The notes: generated by a model from the letters alone, not told the origin. Numbered from the stretch's first letter, positions 1 to 13,930 are shown. The stretch is DNA of 64,000 nt from Turritopsis dohrnii (GCA_027922465.2 BQMF02000001.1:1674001-1738000); one strand, 5' to 3'. Numbers and translations are program-made.

Positions 1-3000
1 CAAAAAAACACACACACAAACAACTGATCTAGCCAACACATTTTTATAAAAAAGGGAGAAAACAAGTTCCTTCGTTTCCATTCTCTTCTTTCACAAATCG
101 ACTAATCATTTTGTTGTTGACAACATCAAGAAGAAAGCGTGATGATGTAAAACTTGGCAATGCCTACATGCTTCAAATCCAATTTTGTCCAAGTCTTTTC
201 AATTCGTTCTTCCTGATAAAAATGACAAAGTTTTTTTTTTGTATAAGTATCAAGTATGTAATCTCTTCAACACAACCTGTCTAAAAATAATATTGTCAAC
301 AGGATACCGTCCAGCTCATAATATTATAAAACATACGTTTTCAATATCGCACGTTCTATTCGTTCTATTGTTTTCTATTGGCTAACGAACAATAGCTGGT
401 AATTAGCATATTATGAAATGCTGGCCCTCTTCATTATCTTGATGACGAAATTAACGAAGCGTGAACGTCAATTTGCAATTGTATCTTAATTGAATTTAGG
501 TGATTATAGTTGTTATTGCTTGTCATCGAGTTGTTTATGTGATTGATTATTTTTATCGCGAGATAAACATGTTTTTCCACTCTGCCTTCATCTCTCTCCT
601 TCTGAAACAGCACATTGGCTGGCCGCTACCCACCAGAAGTTCTTTTGGTTAATATTTTTTTTTTTTTTTGTGCATCAACTTTAATTTGCTTGGTCAGCAT
701 TTGTGTTCTTGCCATATCATGTGAGTGGATAGGCTCGATAAGAAGGTAATTATCTAGTCTGGATGATATGGTATACCATTGCTTCACCATATTGACTGTC
801 AATCATGAATGATTTACGAAGCCTTCTTGATGAAAACTTGATAGCAATTTTTATCCATGTGCTTTTCAGCGTTTTGTCCAAGACTTCGCTGAGGTCATTT
901 TCCCTTGGAAGTATGAATCATCGTTTGAAAGTAATATTGTCTCGTGGTTTAAATCCAGGTCATCAGTGGCCACTAAAACCACTTTCTATCCAGATCCCTT
1001 TTGTCTTAAGTTTTTGGACATGCTTGCAAGTTAAAAACAATCTCTGTCAGATCAGCAAGGCAACTGTTATTCTCAGTTCATACAGACAAACTACTGCAAG
1101 GGTTGTTTTGAGTGATGAGTTTTCTTCGCTTGTGACGAATCAGCATTTTGGTGCGGTAATGTTCTCCATCATTTGTTGATGACGTTTATTGATACTCAGA
1201 AAATCACGGTAGGACGTGACTAGATCTTAATTAAATGATGAAGCAGATTATTCACAATAGTTACCATGGTAACCGTACTTTTTATTTCAATTTACATTTT
1301 TTTTTTTGTTTTGTTTTTTTGTTTACTTCAAGATTATTTTTTTTTAATTTATTTTTGAGTATATTGATCTGTTTTCAGGAAAAACGAAAATGAATTTCGA
1401 TTTTGTATCATCTGTTTCATTTGGCAGCTTACATTTCAGTTTAACTGTTCTTCACTTGAGTTTATAGGGAAACCCTTTAAAATTTTCTCTTAAAACACTT
1501 TTCACAATAAATCATTAGTGAAGACAAAATTCTCAGTAGTGGTAATAAAAACTTTGACAGTCATCATTGTTTTGTGAAAACTCTTTTCTCTCTTTTTTTT
1601 TTCACAGAAAAAAGCCATTACAAAATACAATTTCTTATCAGGCATTTCATTTGATCTTCGTAAATTTGTTTCGGGATTGCTGATTCTTTAAAAGCTACCA
1701 GTGAGAACAAAGCAAAAACGAAACGTCATTATGAGTGAGTAAGAAACGATTACGAGCAGATAAAACAGTAGCGATATGATCATTATCGCTTTAATTTATA
1801 CCATCTCGTGATTGAGTATTGCTTCATTACTGTTGATTAAATTCAATTAACGGTTGGTAAATTTTACGAAATCCCCGCAGTTTGCATAAATTTACGGTCT
1901 GCTTGCTTCTTCTTCAAAATGTAGTGGGTTTAATTCCTAACCGACTATGCCCAACGATTCTAATAGTGTGAATCATTCCTCTCTCATTAGCACTCAGTAA
2001 TGCACTAGGAATGTTTCTTAGGCTGGTGGCCAGTAGTACAGCTCCTGTAGCCTAAAAGGATGCTGCAAAATGATCTAAGCCCTCCTTTGCAGATCCATTA
2101 TTATTAACAGTTCGTTAAGAGGTCATCCTGAGTAAATAATCGTAAAGAAAAACAAAACGAATGCTGATTCCAGTCAAAGAAATTGCTTACTATAACGCCC
2201 AACAGTGGGATCATTTTCTGTATCATTACCTTAGTAACCAAAGTGTTGATGCACAAAAACTAAAAGAAAAAACGTGAAGAAGAAAAAGAAGTCGAAAATT
2301 GCAAACCGAAATGCATCACGGTAAACCTTCTTCATCAGCATTGTCATGAAGCTTCCATTTGTCTTGCATTTACTCACCACGTTTCCCGCTATGCATCTAA
2401 TTCCCTGATATAGACATCGGCTCATCTTTCCAACTCATGTGTTCAACCAACAATTCCACCGCATAATGACGCGATAATGAGTCTTGAGACATTTACCTAC
2501 TGGTTACCAATCCCCCTCATGATAAACTTTATCATGAGAATCTCTTATCAATCATTAAAGTCTTGATGTGATCTCGTTTGTATATTTCTCTTCGATATGC
2601 GCAGAGTACATCTCAGATTAGTCTTTTCTGCGATTCATTTTATATATTTCTTTTTACTTCATGTATTTTATTCCAATTAAGGCTTGGTTTCCACAAATAA
2701 ACCAACTATTTTACTAAGAAAACATAAATGAATGGTGAATGGAAGTAAGTCATTATATTTTGGTCTCCAGACTCGATCTTTCAAGAAAGTGACGTCATAC
2801 AGTTATGCCGAAACTCGTTTAAATGCACTGTTTCATATCACATGTAAAATTCACTCTGATCCTCATTACAGTTTTGTTCATATGAGTTTTTATTGGTTTT
2901 CGTTTCAAGTGAGCTGATGAGTCATTTCGTATGTAATTATGTCCTTTGCTTTTGCAATTATCCGACTGATGCCGGACAGCATTATGTCCGATGCCGGATG

Positions 3001-5090
3001 CTTTTTGTCGTCTTTGGACTGTTAGTTTTTGTTACCGTCAGTATATTTTCCGTACAGGTTTTCTTTTGTGTGATTGTTACACGAATCGGGATTGCTACAC
3101 GGATCGGGATTGCTACACGGATTTTCATTTATTTTCTTTAATCATTATCGTTGTTCCTGCTTCAATAATCGACGAAAAACGATCAAATTCGTTTCATCGT
3201 TCGATGTAACTCACTAGACTGTGCATAAGTTGCGACATTATCACAACCTCTTCAAACAAAAATGTTCTTTTGAAAATAAATTCGATAATTTGTAATTGCA
3301 TCAAGGCGCGACTAAGCAATGTTTGTCGTCCATAATCGAATCCAGTCGCGGCTGGAATAAGAGTGAAACAAAATGAACCGGTCGAAAATGTTTCGCTCGT
3401 ATCTATTTTACATGAAATAGGGCAACGGTCCCCTTTTTGAATTAATCCCAGACCCCTTTTCCTGAAAAAAAACCCATCTATTTTTATCAGTTTTCATGTG
3501 AGATCGTTAATCGTGTATTTTCATGTCGATTTCCGTTCATTAGGCTAATCAATTTTAATGTTTCATTTCATTAAAAAATTTATCATGAAAAAAGATTTTA
3601 TGATAAACACACATGGTGATATTCGTGTCCTCGTATCAAAAAAATCATCTCATCTCCACACTTGAAACTTCTCTCTAACCTCGCGTCGTTTCATCACATC
3701 TTATGTGACGACTCAAGCGATATGCCCGATGTTTGAAAGATGTACATTATTGTGTAGTGATCGAATAAACTTTTTCATTTAAATTTCCGCAATTAAAATC
3801 TTCAAAACGAGGCTATATTTGTTGGCTTAACCACGTGACAGTGTTCAAACAGATATGCAGGAAAAGTCTATGATTTTATTTTTTTCATTGCGAAATTTTC
3901 CTCGCTTTCTCATTCAAACGTTGGCAAGCTATTTTTTTTTTTTTTTTCATATGATGAAAGTCATTTCATCAATCCTTAAGGAAAAAGAACTTTTCTTAAT
4001 CAACTTCCTTCTTGTGGCTTGTTATCAGTAATTAAAAAAAATTCGTTTTTATATCGCATCGATTCATTGCAAGCTATTTCAAGCCTTCTTCGATGTTTTA
4101 ATTGTTACTTTTTCTGAGTTTCACAAACATTGCAAAAAAAGTAGAAGTGTCGGTGATTTGTTTCATTCACATCGAGAGAATCTTGCAAAATATAGATGAC
4201 AGGAAACGAATCAGCGCACATGAGTTGTTACTTGTATCTTTTGCTTGTGGTGTCGTTAGACATCTATTGCGGTGAGTCTTGCTAATCATATCCGTTGATA
4301 AACTTTAGTCAAACTTAATTACTCGTAATCACTCTTGTTACCTTCACTTCCACTCTTTTCCTTTCAACTGATTACACTTGTGAAAAGAAAAACGCATCTT
4401 TCCCTGACCACATCATGTCAAGAGGCTCTTTCTGAGATTTTCCCAGAGTTGTACAAATCTAATCTTGATTAGTTAGACACCGTTACAAGATCAATCTTTT
4501 ATCTCCTTACACATCGATGGTCGGTTATCTTTTATCGTGTACGTATCGTTGATAAAAGCGTGGAACGTCAAAAAGATGATGCGCAAGCATGATGGATATT
4601 ATTTAGCTTCGCGTTTACTCTTCATGATGGGTGGTGTTTGGGGCTGAGAGGGATTCGATGAGGCCTTGCAAATTTTTAGGTAGTCCATATGGAGGCTACC
4701 CATTGTCATATAGTGACGTGTTCTCTATTTGAACAATCGAACTTTGATGTCGTGCAATTGAGCAAGTCTTTCTGCTTATCAGAAATTTAATTTGATCTGA
4801 TCATAATGAATAATTTACAACAATTCACAATTTCATGCGACACCCACGCCCATGTGTCGACCAGTAATTTGAATCAAAGAGTTGCTTTTATTTCTTGTTG
4901 ATTATTTTGCTCTGCAGATAAATTAGGTTGAGATTCTTTTCCCCTGCTGAAATGAAATCGTGACTTCTTTAACATTTTACGTTTTGATTGACACACTGTG
5001 TTCGAACTGATCGTATACCTGAAAAGTCAGAGGAAGATGGTTCATTGCACAGGATGGCTTTGCGGCGTCGAAAAGAGCAAACCAATTAGG
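1..5090. other. Gene-poor left flank
   Basis: This AT-rich stretch has many T and A homopolymer runs, and its open frames are short with no recognisable domain or splice structure. I see no gene I can support. Two small items stand out. At about 3075-3125 a roughly 18-bp unit containing CTACACGGATCGGGATTG is repeated about three times. At 4196-4271 there is an open exon-like segment whose second methionine (4220) starts a hydrophobic stretch, ending at a consensus GTGAGT donor at 4272. It could be an isolated signal-peptide exon or chance. Confidence 0.5.
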
Positions 5091-5213
5091 CCCAATTTGT
5101 CCGAATTTATTGAAAAATCACTGCGAATGAGTGCATTTCTATAGAAATATACACATTATTTCTATAAAAATGCTCTTCATCGCAGTGATTTTTGACGACT
5201 TCACTCACTGGGG
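5091..5213. mobile_element. Hairpin MITE, family A, copy 1
   Basis: This is a near-palindromic element of about 123 bp. Its ends read like CCCAATTTGTCC and its inverse (CACTGGGG). The inner arms carry ATCACTGCG and CGCAGTGAT, with TTTCTATAGAAAT near the centre. At least seven more copies occur in the window. It has no coding capacity. It lies about 125 bp before the TADA1 start codon, so it sits in the promoter or 5' UTR region. No clear target-site duplication was seen. Confidence 0.8.
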
Positions 5214-5337
5214 TATTTCCTATGTTTTCGTTTCGAGAAGCAATCGTCGCATTCTTTCATGTGTTTAGTTACTGATGTGGAGATGTAAAAAATAATAGTC
5301 TGTTGGAGGCAGATTTTTGACGTGTCGTTACAGAAAA

Positions 5338-8300
5338 ATGGTCGACGTCGATACGGCAAGACGGAAATTGTTGGAAGCACTTGGAGAGTATGCCGAAAGG
5401 TAAGATTACTCGAATAAGTCTTTATTAAAATTTTCATCGTTCTTACAACGCTTTTGGAAAATTTTCAAGAAAGCGTTTAAGAGGTTTACTAAATTTCATT
5501 TCACTCCATCGTAGAGGTTTTTCATATGAAGGAGCTCTCCATGTGATTTTGTTCAACATGATATTGTCGTCTAGCATGCATATTATAATTTGTTTTCGTT
5601 CGCATCTTGAAATGTTGGAATTCCTTTTTAGGTATTGGAGTAACATGAAGTTATGGTACAAACAAAAGGTTGAAGTTTTTCTTATTAAGACATACCCTTG
5701 CATGTACAGGTTGTTCATATGACAATTTCTCCTTACCGTTTATTTTGCATTTATAGTACTCGAGCTTTATAGTTGGGAGAAATTGTTTGATGATCCAATT
5801 CTAATAATCAGATCCCTAAAGACCTGTTAAGGATTGGGAACAAAATTTACATCCTCGATGTAATTTTTCCTTTGACGCTCTCCATCTGTTTGATAAAAGA
5901 TAAACGAAATTACCATCTGCTTGGTAAAAAACAAATGAATACGTGATTAGACGCTCTGTCTTGGAACCGGAAAAGTGGGACCAAATACCTAGTTCTCATG
6001 GCGGTAGGATTCGCAAACCAGTATCGCATTATTTGACCGTTTTAAATAACCATTTGGACCATAACCATAAAACACAGAACCTAGGTCGTCCATCATATTG
6101 ATGTTCGTATTGATGTTGCCTTCACAAAAGATTTTTGGACCATCGAAAACCTGTAGGTATGTTGAGCAAAATTACGCTGCGTGTCCTCGGTTCACTTGTG
6201 ACGTTGTGAATACATAAAATATCAGGAAGAAGGTCCCACTTTTCCATAATGTTAAATCTCCAGCACAAATCAAATCTACAGCTAGATAGATTCTTAACAG
6301 AGTCAACCTACGTAAATGTGGATAGGTAATGTTATGATGGAGATAATACATTTATTTCTTATGATTTTAGATAAATAAAGATGATTTTGACACGCAAGCT
6401 TTTGAATTACTTGGTCCTGGGAAAATCAACTACCATAACGAATTCATATTATCTATTCTTGCCAAATGTCAAACGATCGCTGCAAATACGCCCAGTAACC
6501 ACCTCTTTTCTTCCTTTTTTTTCTATACTGTGCTGATGATTTAAACGCCCCAATTAGAAGCATGATCCTTCCGTGGGCGTTTCAGATAATACATCATAAA
6601 TTTTATTTGAAACAATATTGTGACGGCGAAAGGATATATCATGGGGGAGTTATTTAATTGCAGGTTGGGAGGTACTTGGGTGGTTGGCGGTTTCGTGGCG
6701 TTTATGCTGAGTTGCGATATCTTATTTTTTATGTTAATCTCCTTCCTAGTATCTAGTCATACGAAGTCTGTTGCGAAGAACAACGCCAAGTCTGTCCATT
6801 TGAAGAAACCACGTGTCAAAAGATCATCGGAGAGTGGCTCTACACCGTCTGTAAGATTTATGTGGGTTTTTTTGTTGTTTCTTTTTTACTTCAAAAGTTG
6901 ACATGTTTGAGATTTCACGAAGGAGCAACTTGTCGAAGTAACTTTACAAACGATTAATGTGAAAGTGAGACGAGGAGAGGATACCGATCCAACTTTCGAA
7001 AAATTTCGAAAAAGAAGATTGTTGCATAATTGTATGACTTTTTAAAGTTCCAAGCATGACAAGAAGTTCTCTCGAACTGATTTTGCTGTAGTAGTGGTGT
7101 TGTATCCACTTCTTGGAAACGTACAGTGGATAAAATGAATCTGTAACGACTTCCCCCCACTCCCCTTTTATCACATCTCCGTTTTATTAATTGAATTAGG
7201 GCTTTTGATTACCATATTGTGCAAGACGTTCTCAACATATCTTGGTTCAACTTTTATCGTATTAAAGAAAGTTCTTCACTTCTACTAACTGAGATGCCAA
7301 ACAGGTTTTACGATATTCTTCGTACGCTATTTACACCTATTACTTGTAAATTTTCATCGTAACTGCAAAAGCATCACCTTCCAAGAAAACACATGGCGTG
7401 ATTACTCTATTGTTAGTGCATCATATGTTGGAAGCTACATAGCTCCATTATGGGATGCTTCTAACAGGGAGCTTCTATTTCAAACGCCAGGGCCAACATC
7501 GTCGTCGTATCGGCAACATCGCCGTACAAACATTCATATTCCGGATCACTATCAGAATTATAATGCGTGTATATTTATAAATGAAGTAAAGCCAGCCACC
7601 ATTTTTGTTGGTTGTACCATGTTTCTATCAATGGCGCTCAAGGCGGATAATTCCATCGTTTTTCAATTAGTTCAGAACTTTGAAGTCATTTTTGTCCCAA
7701 CGTAGGAAATAACTTCTACAACATCCCTTTGCAATGTAGGCTGAATATTACTCTGAATTACGCTCGATGTAATTTGAGCATCGAAGGGACTGGATAGATG
7801 GTTCGATTTATGGAGAGTTCGAATTACGCAGTGAAGTGATTTTAAAATTCGTTCGAATTGTAAAAATTTGACTGTATCTTTGAATCTCAGGTGGTCTTCG
7901 ATTTTGAGTTCTCAAAAATAATGTTGTTGAAGAAACCGTGGCTTGCCTTGCTTTTCCACGGTAGAGTTTTCATCATCGGATGATGGGCATTGGTGGTTAC
8001 AATTTAAAAAAAAAACAGGAAATATTATAGTGACGCTTAAAGCTTTGAACTACAAGTTTTTGTTTCATCGATATCCTTGCTGTCTATGGGAAGTTCGTGA
8101 CACATGAGGGGATGGGTTTTGGACTCACGGAGAAACTAGAAAAGGTTAAAAGATTTTACCTTGCAACACCGATCTCAAAAACGTCTTTGTGAAAAGCGGT
8201 ATTTATTTACGCTTGGAGTAAAAAAGTGTGCGAAAAAAACTCGAGTAGATTTAAGTAGATTGAGGCTTTTATTGGTGCTCGTTTTAATAAAATGATTCGG

Positions 8301-10471
8301 AAATTATTCGCCTCAATAAACCAGTCACTAGGTGGTTTATTAAACTTGATTATTCGAATAAGTTGAGGTTGTAGTTGCCACCAATTGCTAAAATATATTT
8401 GTTTCTCCCAGGCTTGCCTGGCGCTCCAATTATTTCTGAGATCCAAAATAGTTTTTTATTATCACAACTTGTCAAAATCCAAATCACTTTCTAAGGTCGC
8501 TCTCCCCTTGTCAAAAGATGATGCCAAATAAAATCACGAAATGGTGGTTGGAAAGTGTATCCATATTGAGAAAAACTGATCGAAACGAACCCGGGGTGGT
8601 CCGTGTAACGAGATGGTCCGTGTAACGAGATGGTCTGTGTAACGAGATGGTCCGTGTAGTGTTAGAGTTATCGATGTCGGTCAATGATTCCACCTCCGTC
8701 CGCATAAAACGTTTTACACTCCTTTGCCAATATCGCTGACCCAAAAAATATTGACAAATTTGTTTTACATTGACATTGTGCGAGAAGTTACTTAAACAGA
8801 TTTTTTTGGTGATGTTATGATGTTATCCACATTCACTGTTCCCTCATTTTGATCAGTAACTAAAACGTGTTATTTCACCTTTTTTAATTGAGTATGTGAG
8901 CCCATTGGTCGGTCACGTTCCAGGAATATATAAAGCGATTTGGGGCGTGTAGGGCGTGTTCCGTTCCATTGATACGTGCAGGAAACCAACAAACGACTAA
9001 TAAAAAATTCCTTTTGAGGTCGGAGATTTCTTAAATCTCTTAAAACCATTATCGATGTCATCGTTTTATCGACATCATCGTTTTTATTTTTAGCAAGGTT
9101 TTATTAGCGGTGATGCCCTGAAGAATATTCCCCCGTTTATAAGCAAGGTAATGTCTTTCACTCATTACTAAGAGTTACGAACTGTTGGAGGAGAGCATTA
9201 ATGACTGACTTGATTATCCAATTTCTCTTTATTTCTTTATATTATATTGTCTGCGGTTGTGTAATGGCTTCTTCTTACAGGGTATGTACTTTGTGTATTT
9301 GTTTAATGTTTCGTTTTGTACATAAATTTGGATTTTAGACATTCCAGCTTCACGTTGACAACGCCTTTGTTTATCTTCAATATTTGAACAGGCTTGAACA
9401 ACAAATTTTTGAAAACCAGGGTCAAATGTTATCAATGTAAAGTTTAGTAACAAGGTAATTATTTATTTCAGGTGAAGTTGATCAAGATATAACGTTATGC
9501 TCACAAGACTTGGTACTGCCCGATATCTCCACACTTCATGGTCGCTTGTTCTTAGGAGCGTGGGACGCTGGTCTTGATTCTATAGCAGATGATACAGCCC
9601 CCTTGTTAGCTTCTGCTGTTGAGGTACTGGGAGGTTGTTTTGATTTTTTCCTAAGGGGGAGTTCGTTATAAAATGCAGTGTTAAACTAATGCAGCGTACC
9701 GTTAGAACTCACATCACAATAAACTGTTATTCAGGCGCAGTTGAAGAACATTCTCACCGCTTGTATAGCGTCACGAAAACCTTTCCGATTGAGACAAGGA
9801 AGTCATTTCCGTCATGCTTTCGGGACATGCCACATGAAAACGGATTTGCTTAACGAGAAATTGTACGAACCGAGGTAGCTATCGTATTCTTTGCGATCAA
9901 CTAATTTATATGCCCAGCAGCCATTTTCATTCTCAAGTAACCGAACTGTCTCACGCTACCGACTTCTTTTTCAATAGAGCAGCGAAACAGCACAGAACGT
10001 GTGACCAGGCAGAAGCTGATGCATACACGCAACTGGCGAGTGGCGAAGTTCGTCAGCTTGTGTATTCACCTATTACATTATTCGATTTACGAGATACACT
10101 CCAGGTAACAGCATCAGTGTTTTTGAGATCCCAGCGAGCAAAATCGTAAAAAAAGTAACTGTGATGAAGAGCATTTTTATTGAAATAGTGTGTATATTTC
10201 TATAGAAATGCACTCCCCGCAGTGATTTTTCAAGAAATTTGCCTGATGAAATGTTTTTTTTATGAAAGATTCATATAAAGCATTCTGTTTTATTTACTAG
10301 ATAAATTCCAACATCATTCCTTCACACACTGTACGTGCCGGTAATTTAGAACGAATTTCAAGTGAAACATGGCACCCTAGCCACGAAGAGATCCGACAGA
10401 ACGAACTATACATTCTCGAAACCAGGAAGCTACACGAAAAGTTGAAACAGCAGCGCGGTTTGCGCGTTTAA
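5338..10471 (+). CDS. TADA1: Transcriptional adapter 1 (SAGA complex subunit)
   Basis: TADA1/ADA1 is a histone-fold core subunit of the SAGA (STAGA) histone acetyltransferase coactivator in the nucleus. Exons read from splice signals: 5338-5399, 5632-5668, 6371-6494, 6750-6850, 9094-9147, 9472-9623, 9735-9874, 9918 (or 9921)-10104 and 10301-10471. The N-terminus (LLEALGEYAERYWSNMKLWY) and the next exon (INKDDFDTQAFELLG) match the animal TADA1 N-terminal region. A basic linker follows, then the histone-fold part (LCSQDLVLPD...), and a C-terminus with LERISSETWHPSHEEI, which parallels the family's conserved WHPNHEEL. About 280 residues are accounted for against about 335 in human. The exons ending at 9147 and starting at 9472 do not join in phase: the latter needs one extra nucleotide, so a small exon is probably missing from my model. 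A hairpin MITE sits in the last intron. Confidence 0.9.
8597..8660. repeat. 17-bp tandem repeat, four units
   Basis: The unit TGGTCCGTGTAACGAGA is repeated almost perfectly four times within the long TADA1 intron. It is a simple minisatellite, and I see no function. Confidence 0.8.
10140..10250. mobile_element. Hairpin MITE, family A, copy 2 (end-truncated)
   Basis: The core motifs of family A are present in inverted order (ATGAAGAGCATTTTTAT, TTTCTATAGAAATGCACTCC, CGCAGTGATTTTTC). The outer CCCAGTGGG ends are degraded. It lies in the last intron of TADA1. Confidence 0.7.
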
Positions 10472-10831
10472 TCTTCGTTTCTTCTGCGAATCGTTTTTAC
10501 TGCCGCTATATGACACGTTCCTGACTGTACCTAGTCATACTTACATTTATGAAGATATTTTTTACACACTTGTTGGGATTTCGTTATTTTATCTGTGCTT
10601 TCGAATTCCTTTTTTTCCTCTTACCACTAATTAAAATTACATATACAAAGTTTGATTTGATGATATCTAGTTCATCTGACATTTTCTCAGCCCCTTTGAA
10701 TTCCGATAGATAACGTAAGGTTGTCTCGATATTGCGATAGATAACGTGAGGTTGTCTCGATGCTTTTATAAGACTTTTCGCGGGAATTTCAGCGAATAAA
10801 GAAGCCGAGACTGCCAGATAAACATTACATT

Positions 10832-11070
10832 TTAATGACACTTTTTACAGATTCTTTTGTCACCATCCAGATAAAACTTTTCCCCTGATAACGGTTTCCG
10901 ACACTGAGAGCAAACAAAACATTCGTTGTGGAAGCTCTTCCCTTCGTACGTCACGAACTTGACATTAGTTTCGGTCAGCGGTTTGTAGCATACAGCGCAC
11001 TTCTTCGCATGGAATGCTGCGTAACATTCTTGATCGTAGTTGAATCCCTCATGTTTGTAGATGGATTTTC
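10832..11070 (-). CDS. Alternative last exon B of the LIM-only gene
   Basis: The exon starts after an ATTAG acceptor and encodes a segment starting KSIYKHEGFNYDQECYAAFH, followed by a full LIM domain (CAVCYKPL...HNECFVCSQC...CKKCH) and a TAA stop. It is homologous over its full length to the exon at 11914-12152. Substitutions are scattered, the zinc ligands are intact and the reading frame is open. That argues for a functional duplicate rather than a relic. Confidence 0.8.
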
Positions 11071-13930
11071 CTAATAAAACAATTAAATATGTGATGGAGA
11101 GCGCCCGAAAGGAAATGTAAACACGAGCTTGTTCAAACCACCATCTTGTAAGAAAGAAAAAGATGGCGGTTCAACTATTTCATGTTTTGTAGAAAGAATT
11201 ATGTGTTCGTGTAACAAGATGCTCGATCATTGTTAAGTTTGTCTCGATCATTTTTAAGTTTGTGATCAAACATTGTTATTTTTGTCTTGGATAAGCGAGC
11301 AAATTATGACGTAATGCCTCACTCTTTCAAACTAAAATAAGAGGCTTGTAAAGATCGTGTGATCACTATGTCTTGCTTATACAAACATTTACAATGTAAG
11401 AAATGAAAGGTTTTCGTGCTGTCGCTGCAGGAGACAGAAAACAAAATATTTAGCATCCCATTCCGTGGATATATCATGTTCTTCTTTAAAACGGATAAAA
11501 CCATATCATATATATTATATGGTATATAAATTTCTATAATAATAATATGTGCAAAGACTGAAGATTTGTTTCCCCAAGTTCACACACGAGCAATGAAATT
11601 CGAGTAAGGAGTAACTTCCAACCATCAAGAATTCATGATGGAAGATTATTTTGAAGATTTTGTTTACATACAAGTCTTCGAGTTCTTAAGCGAGAAGTTT
11701 GAAATTTTAACGCATCCTTTGTTAGAAGCTTATCATAATTTCATAAATTAATCAGTTTAAATTTTAAATCACTAGAAAACGTCTTTGGCTGCGTCATAGT
11801 CACGTGTCGTGTGGCTTCGGCACTTTTGATTCGAGAAAAGCAATTTCAAAAAAAAACAGCATATACAAATGTATTTTCGGGACACTTTTTTTTCGTTCTT
11901 GGTCGAGCTCTCTCTAGTGACAATCTTCACATATCTTGTTATCTCCGACGATGTAAAACTGTTTTCCGGATAACGTCTTCTTGCATTTGTGACACACGAA
12001 ACAGTCTGGATGGAAGGTTTTCCCGTCATATGTGACATATTTGACTTTAGGATCTACTAACGGCTGGTAGCATACTGCGCACTTCTTGGCATGGAAAGAG
12101 GAGTAACATTCTTGGTCGTAATTATAACCTTCATGCTTGTAAATAGATTTTCCTAAACAAGGAAACACGAAAGCTTGAAGGTGTTTCGATATTGAAACTC
12201 TAGCCTGGACAGACCTATGAGGTAGCCTAAACCAGTCGAATGGTATTAGTAAACCAGAAATTAGTCACGAGTTGATTAATTGATAACGTCGAAGTAAGTT
12301 GATGTGGCATTGATGGGTTAATCAAGTAGAAATGTATATTTACCAGCTAGGGACTTATTACATTTGTGACATGTAAAGCAGTCTGGATGGTATGTTTTGT
12401 CGCCAAATGTGACGTAAGAGACTCCAGGGTCGGTCAACGGTTGAAAACAAGTGCCGCATACCCTCGCGTGGAACCTGGCGTAGCAATCTTCGTCGTAGTT
12501 ATTACCCTCGTGTTGGTAAATGTCTTTGCCTGCAAATTTGGAATGAAATTCTCTAGCTTACTCTTCCGAAATATGCGATGATTTCCGAGTTGTCACAGTG
12601 ATGATATTTTAGTAAAGTTACTTGTCAGTTAATAATTGTCATAAGGGCGCGTCAATGCTGAGCAGAGGATACAGAAAATATAAACTTCTGTGCATTCAAC
12701 TTGAAATATGGCAACTTAACACAAGTTAAATTAATCAGATAGCGTCAGACACGAGTTTTAAATTTTCCAATAAAAGTAATTATCTAACTTTAGTTTCTGA
12801 GAAAACCCACCCCCTAATGAGGAAACCCGCCCTTCAATTACCTCTGAAGAAACCCGCCCTTCAATTACATCGAGATTGAAACACGTTCACAGCTCCGTAT
12901 AAAAAATTCACGAAAAAAAATATACAAAAAAAGGAAATGAGTGTAATGTAAAATTACTTAATCATGAAAAAAATGCATTTTAGTTTCTTAAAGTATTTTT
13001 CGTGGCCAAACAAAAGTAGTCAAGTTTGAGTTTCCCCGATTATCTCTATATTTGGTTTTATTCATTTTCGCATGATACAAAACACCATATATGGTCTGCT
13101 AACTGATAAGGTTACAGATAATTACAATCGCCGCATACTGCACATTGACAATAGAAAAAACAACCACTTTTCTTATCTTTATATCATGAGAAGTTTCGGG
13201 TCCGTAATTTTTTTACACTCATCTTTTCGAAAGTTATTTCTGCGGTGTGATCATAATTCACGAAATTGATTATAAGAAAATCGATCAAAGATACTTCATG
13301 TAGGAATGCGTTCAAAAAATATTCCCATAAAAATATCGATTTTTTTCGCCTGTGAAGTTAATCTGTCTTTCAAGAAAATGACGAAACCACAAATTTGATT
13401 GCTTTGAAATGAATGAGACAAAAGCGCTGTGATGTTGTTATTTACACAAGTTAGACAGACTCCATACCACCGTTAGTAAAGTGTTAGTATCGTTAATTTT
13501 TTACCAAGTAACGATGTAATGTTCATCCAGAGCACCAAGAATATCACGAAAAAAAACTTTCACGCATATCGAATCACAGAAATAAATCAAACTTTTGCCA
13601 TTTACTCATGGACAACTTCATTTTATTATTATTATTTTTTTTTACCTGATAACTGTTTTCTGCATTGATGACAGACAAAACATTCGGGATGGTAAGGCTT
13701 CTTCTCAAACGTCACAGTGGTGTCGTGGATAGAATTTCCACACTTAGTACAATGCTAAAGTAATGTATAAAACATCGAAAGTTTAAGAATTTTATTATCA
13801 CGATTGGTTTAGTAAACACGAAAAAAAAAAAATCACTCAGCAATTCAACGAGCCAAAGTCTTCCTGCAAAACATAGTTTCAAAATAATGGTACACGAAAT
13901 ATAAACATAAAATTTGCTTACTTCAGGCAT
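10832..13930 (-). CDS. LIM-only protein (three LIM domains) with two alternative terminal exons
   Basis: This is a small protein built of LIM zinc-binding domains, resembling the FHL class of protein-protein adaptors; the closest vertebrate family is uncertain. Exons on the minus strand: 13922-13930 (Met-Pro-Glu), 13646-13754, 12344-12529, then either 11914-12152 or 10832-11070. The first path gives about 163 residues with three complete LIM domains. Their Cys/His ligands are visible as HCTKC...HPECFVCHQC...CYARFH, then CGTC...HPDCFTCHKC...CYSSFH, then CAVC...HPDCFVCHKC...CEDCH. Both last exons begin in the same phase after AG, complete LIM2, encode all of LIM3, are exactly 239 nt long, and end in a Cys-x-x-Cys-His-type close plus stop (CEDCH or CKKCH). 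They look like a tandem exon duplication used as mutually exclusive last exons. Confidence 0.85.

Noticed and set aside
805..1179. 124-residue open frame as a gene
   Set aside because: No recognisable domain, no clear splice neighbours and ordinary AT-rich composition; this length is expected by chance.
2910..2945. Hammerhead ribozyme core (CTGATGAG)
   Set aside because: The matching GAAA segment and the stems are absent nearby.
4196..4271. Signal-peptide exon with GTGAGT donor
   Set aside because: The sequence is suggestive, but I found no downstream exon that continues it, and TADA1 is not secreted. It is kept only as a note in the left-flank entry.
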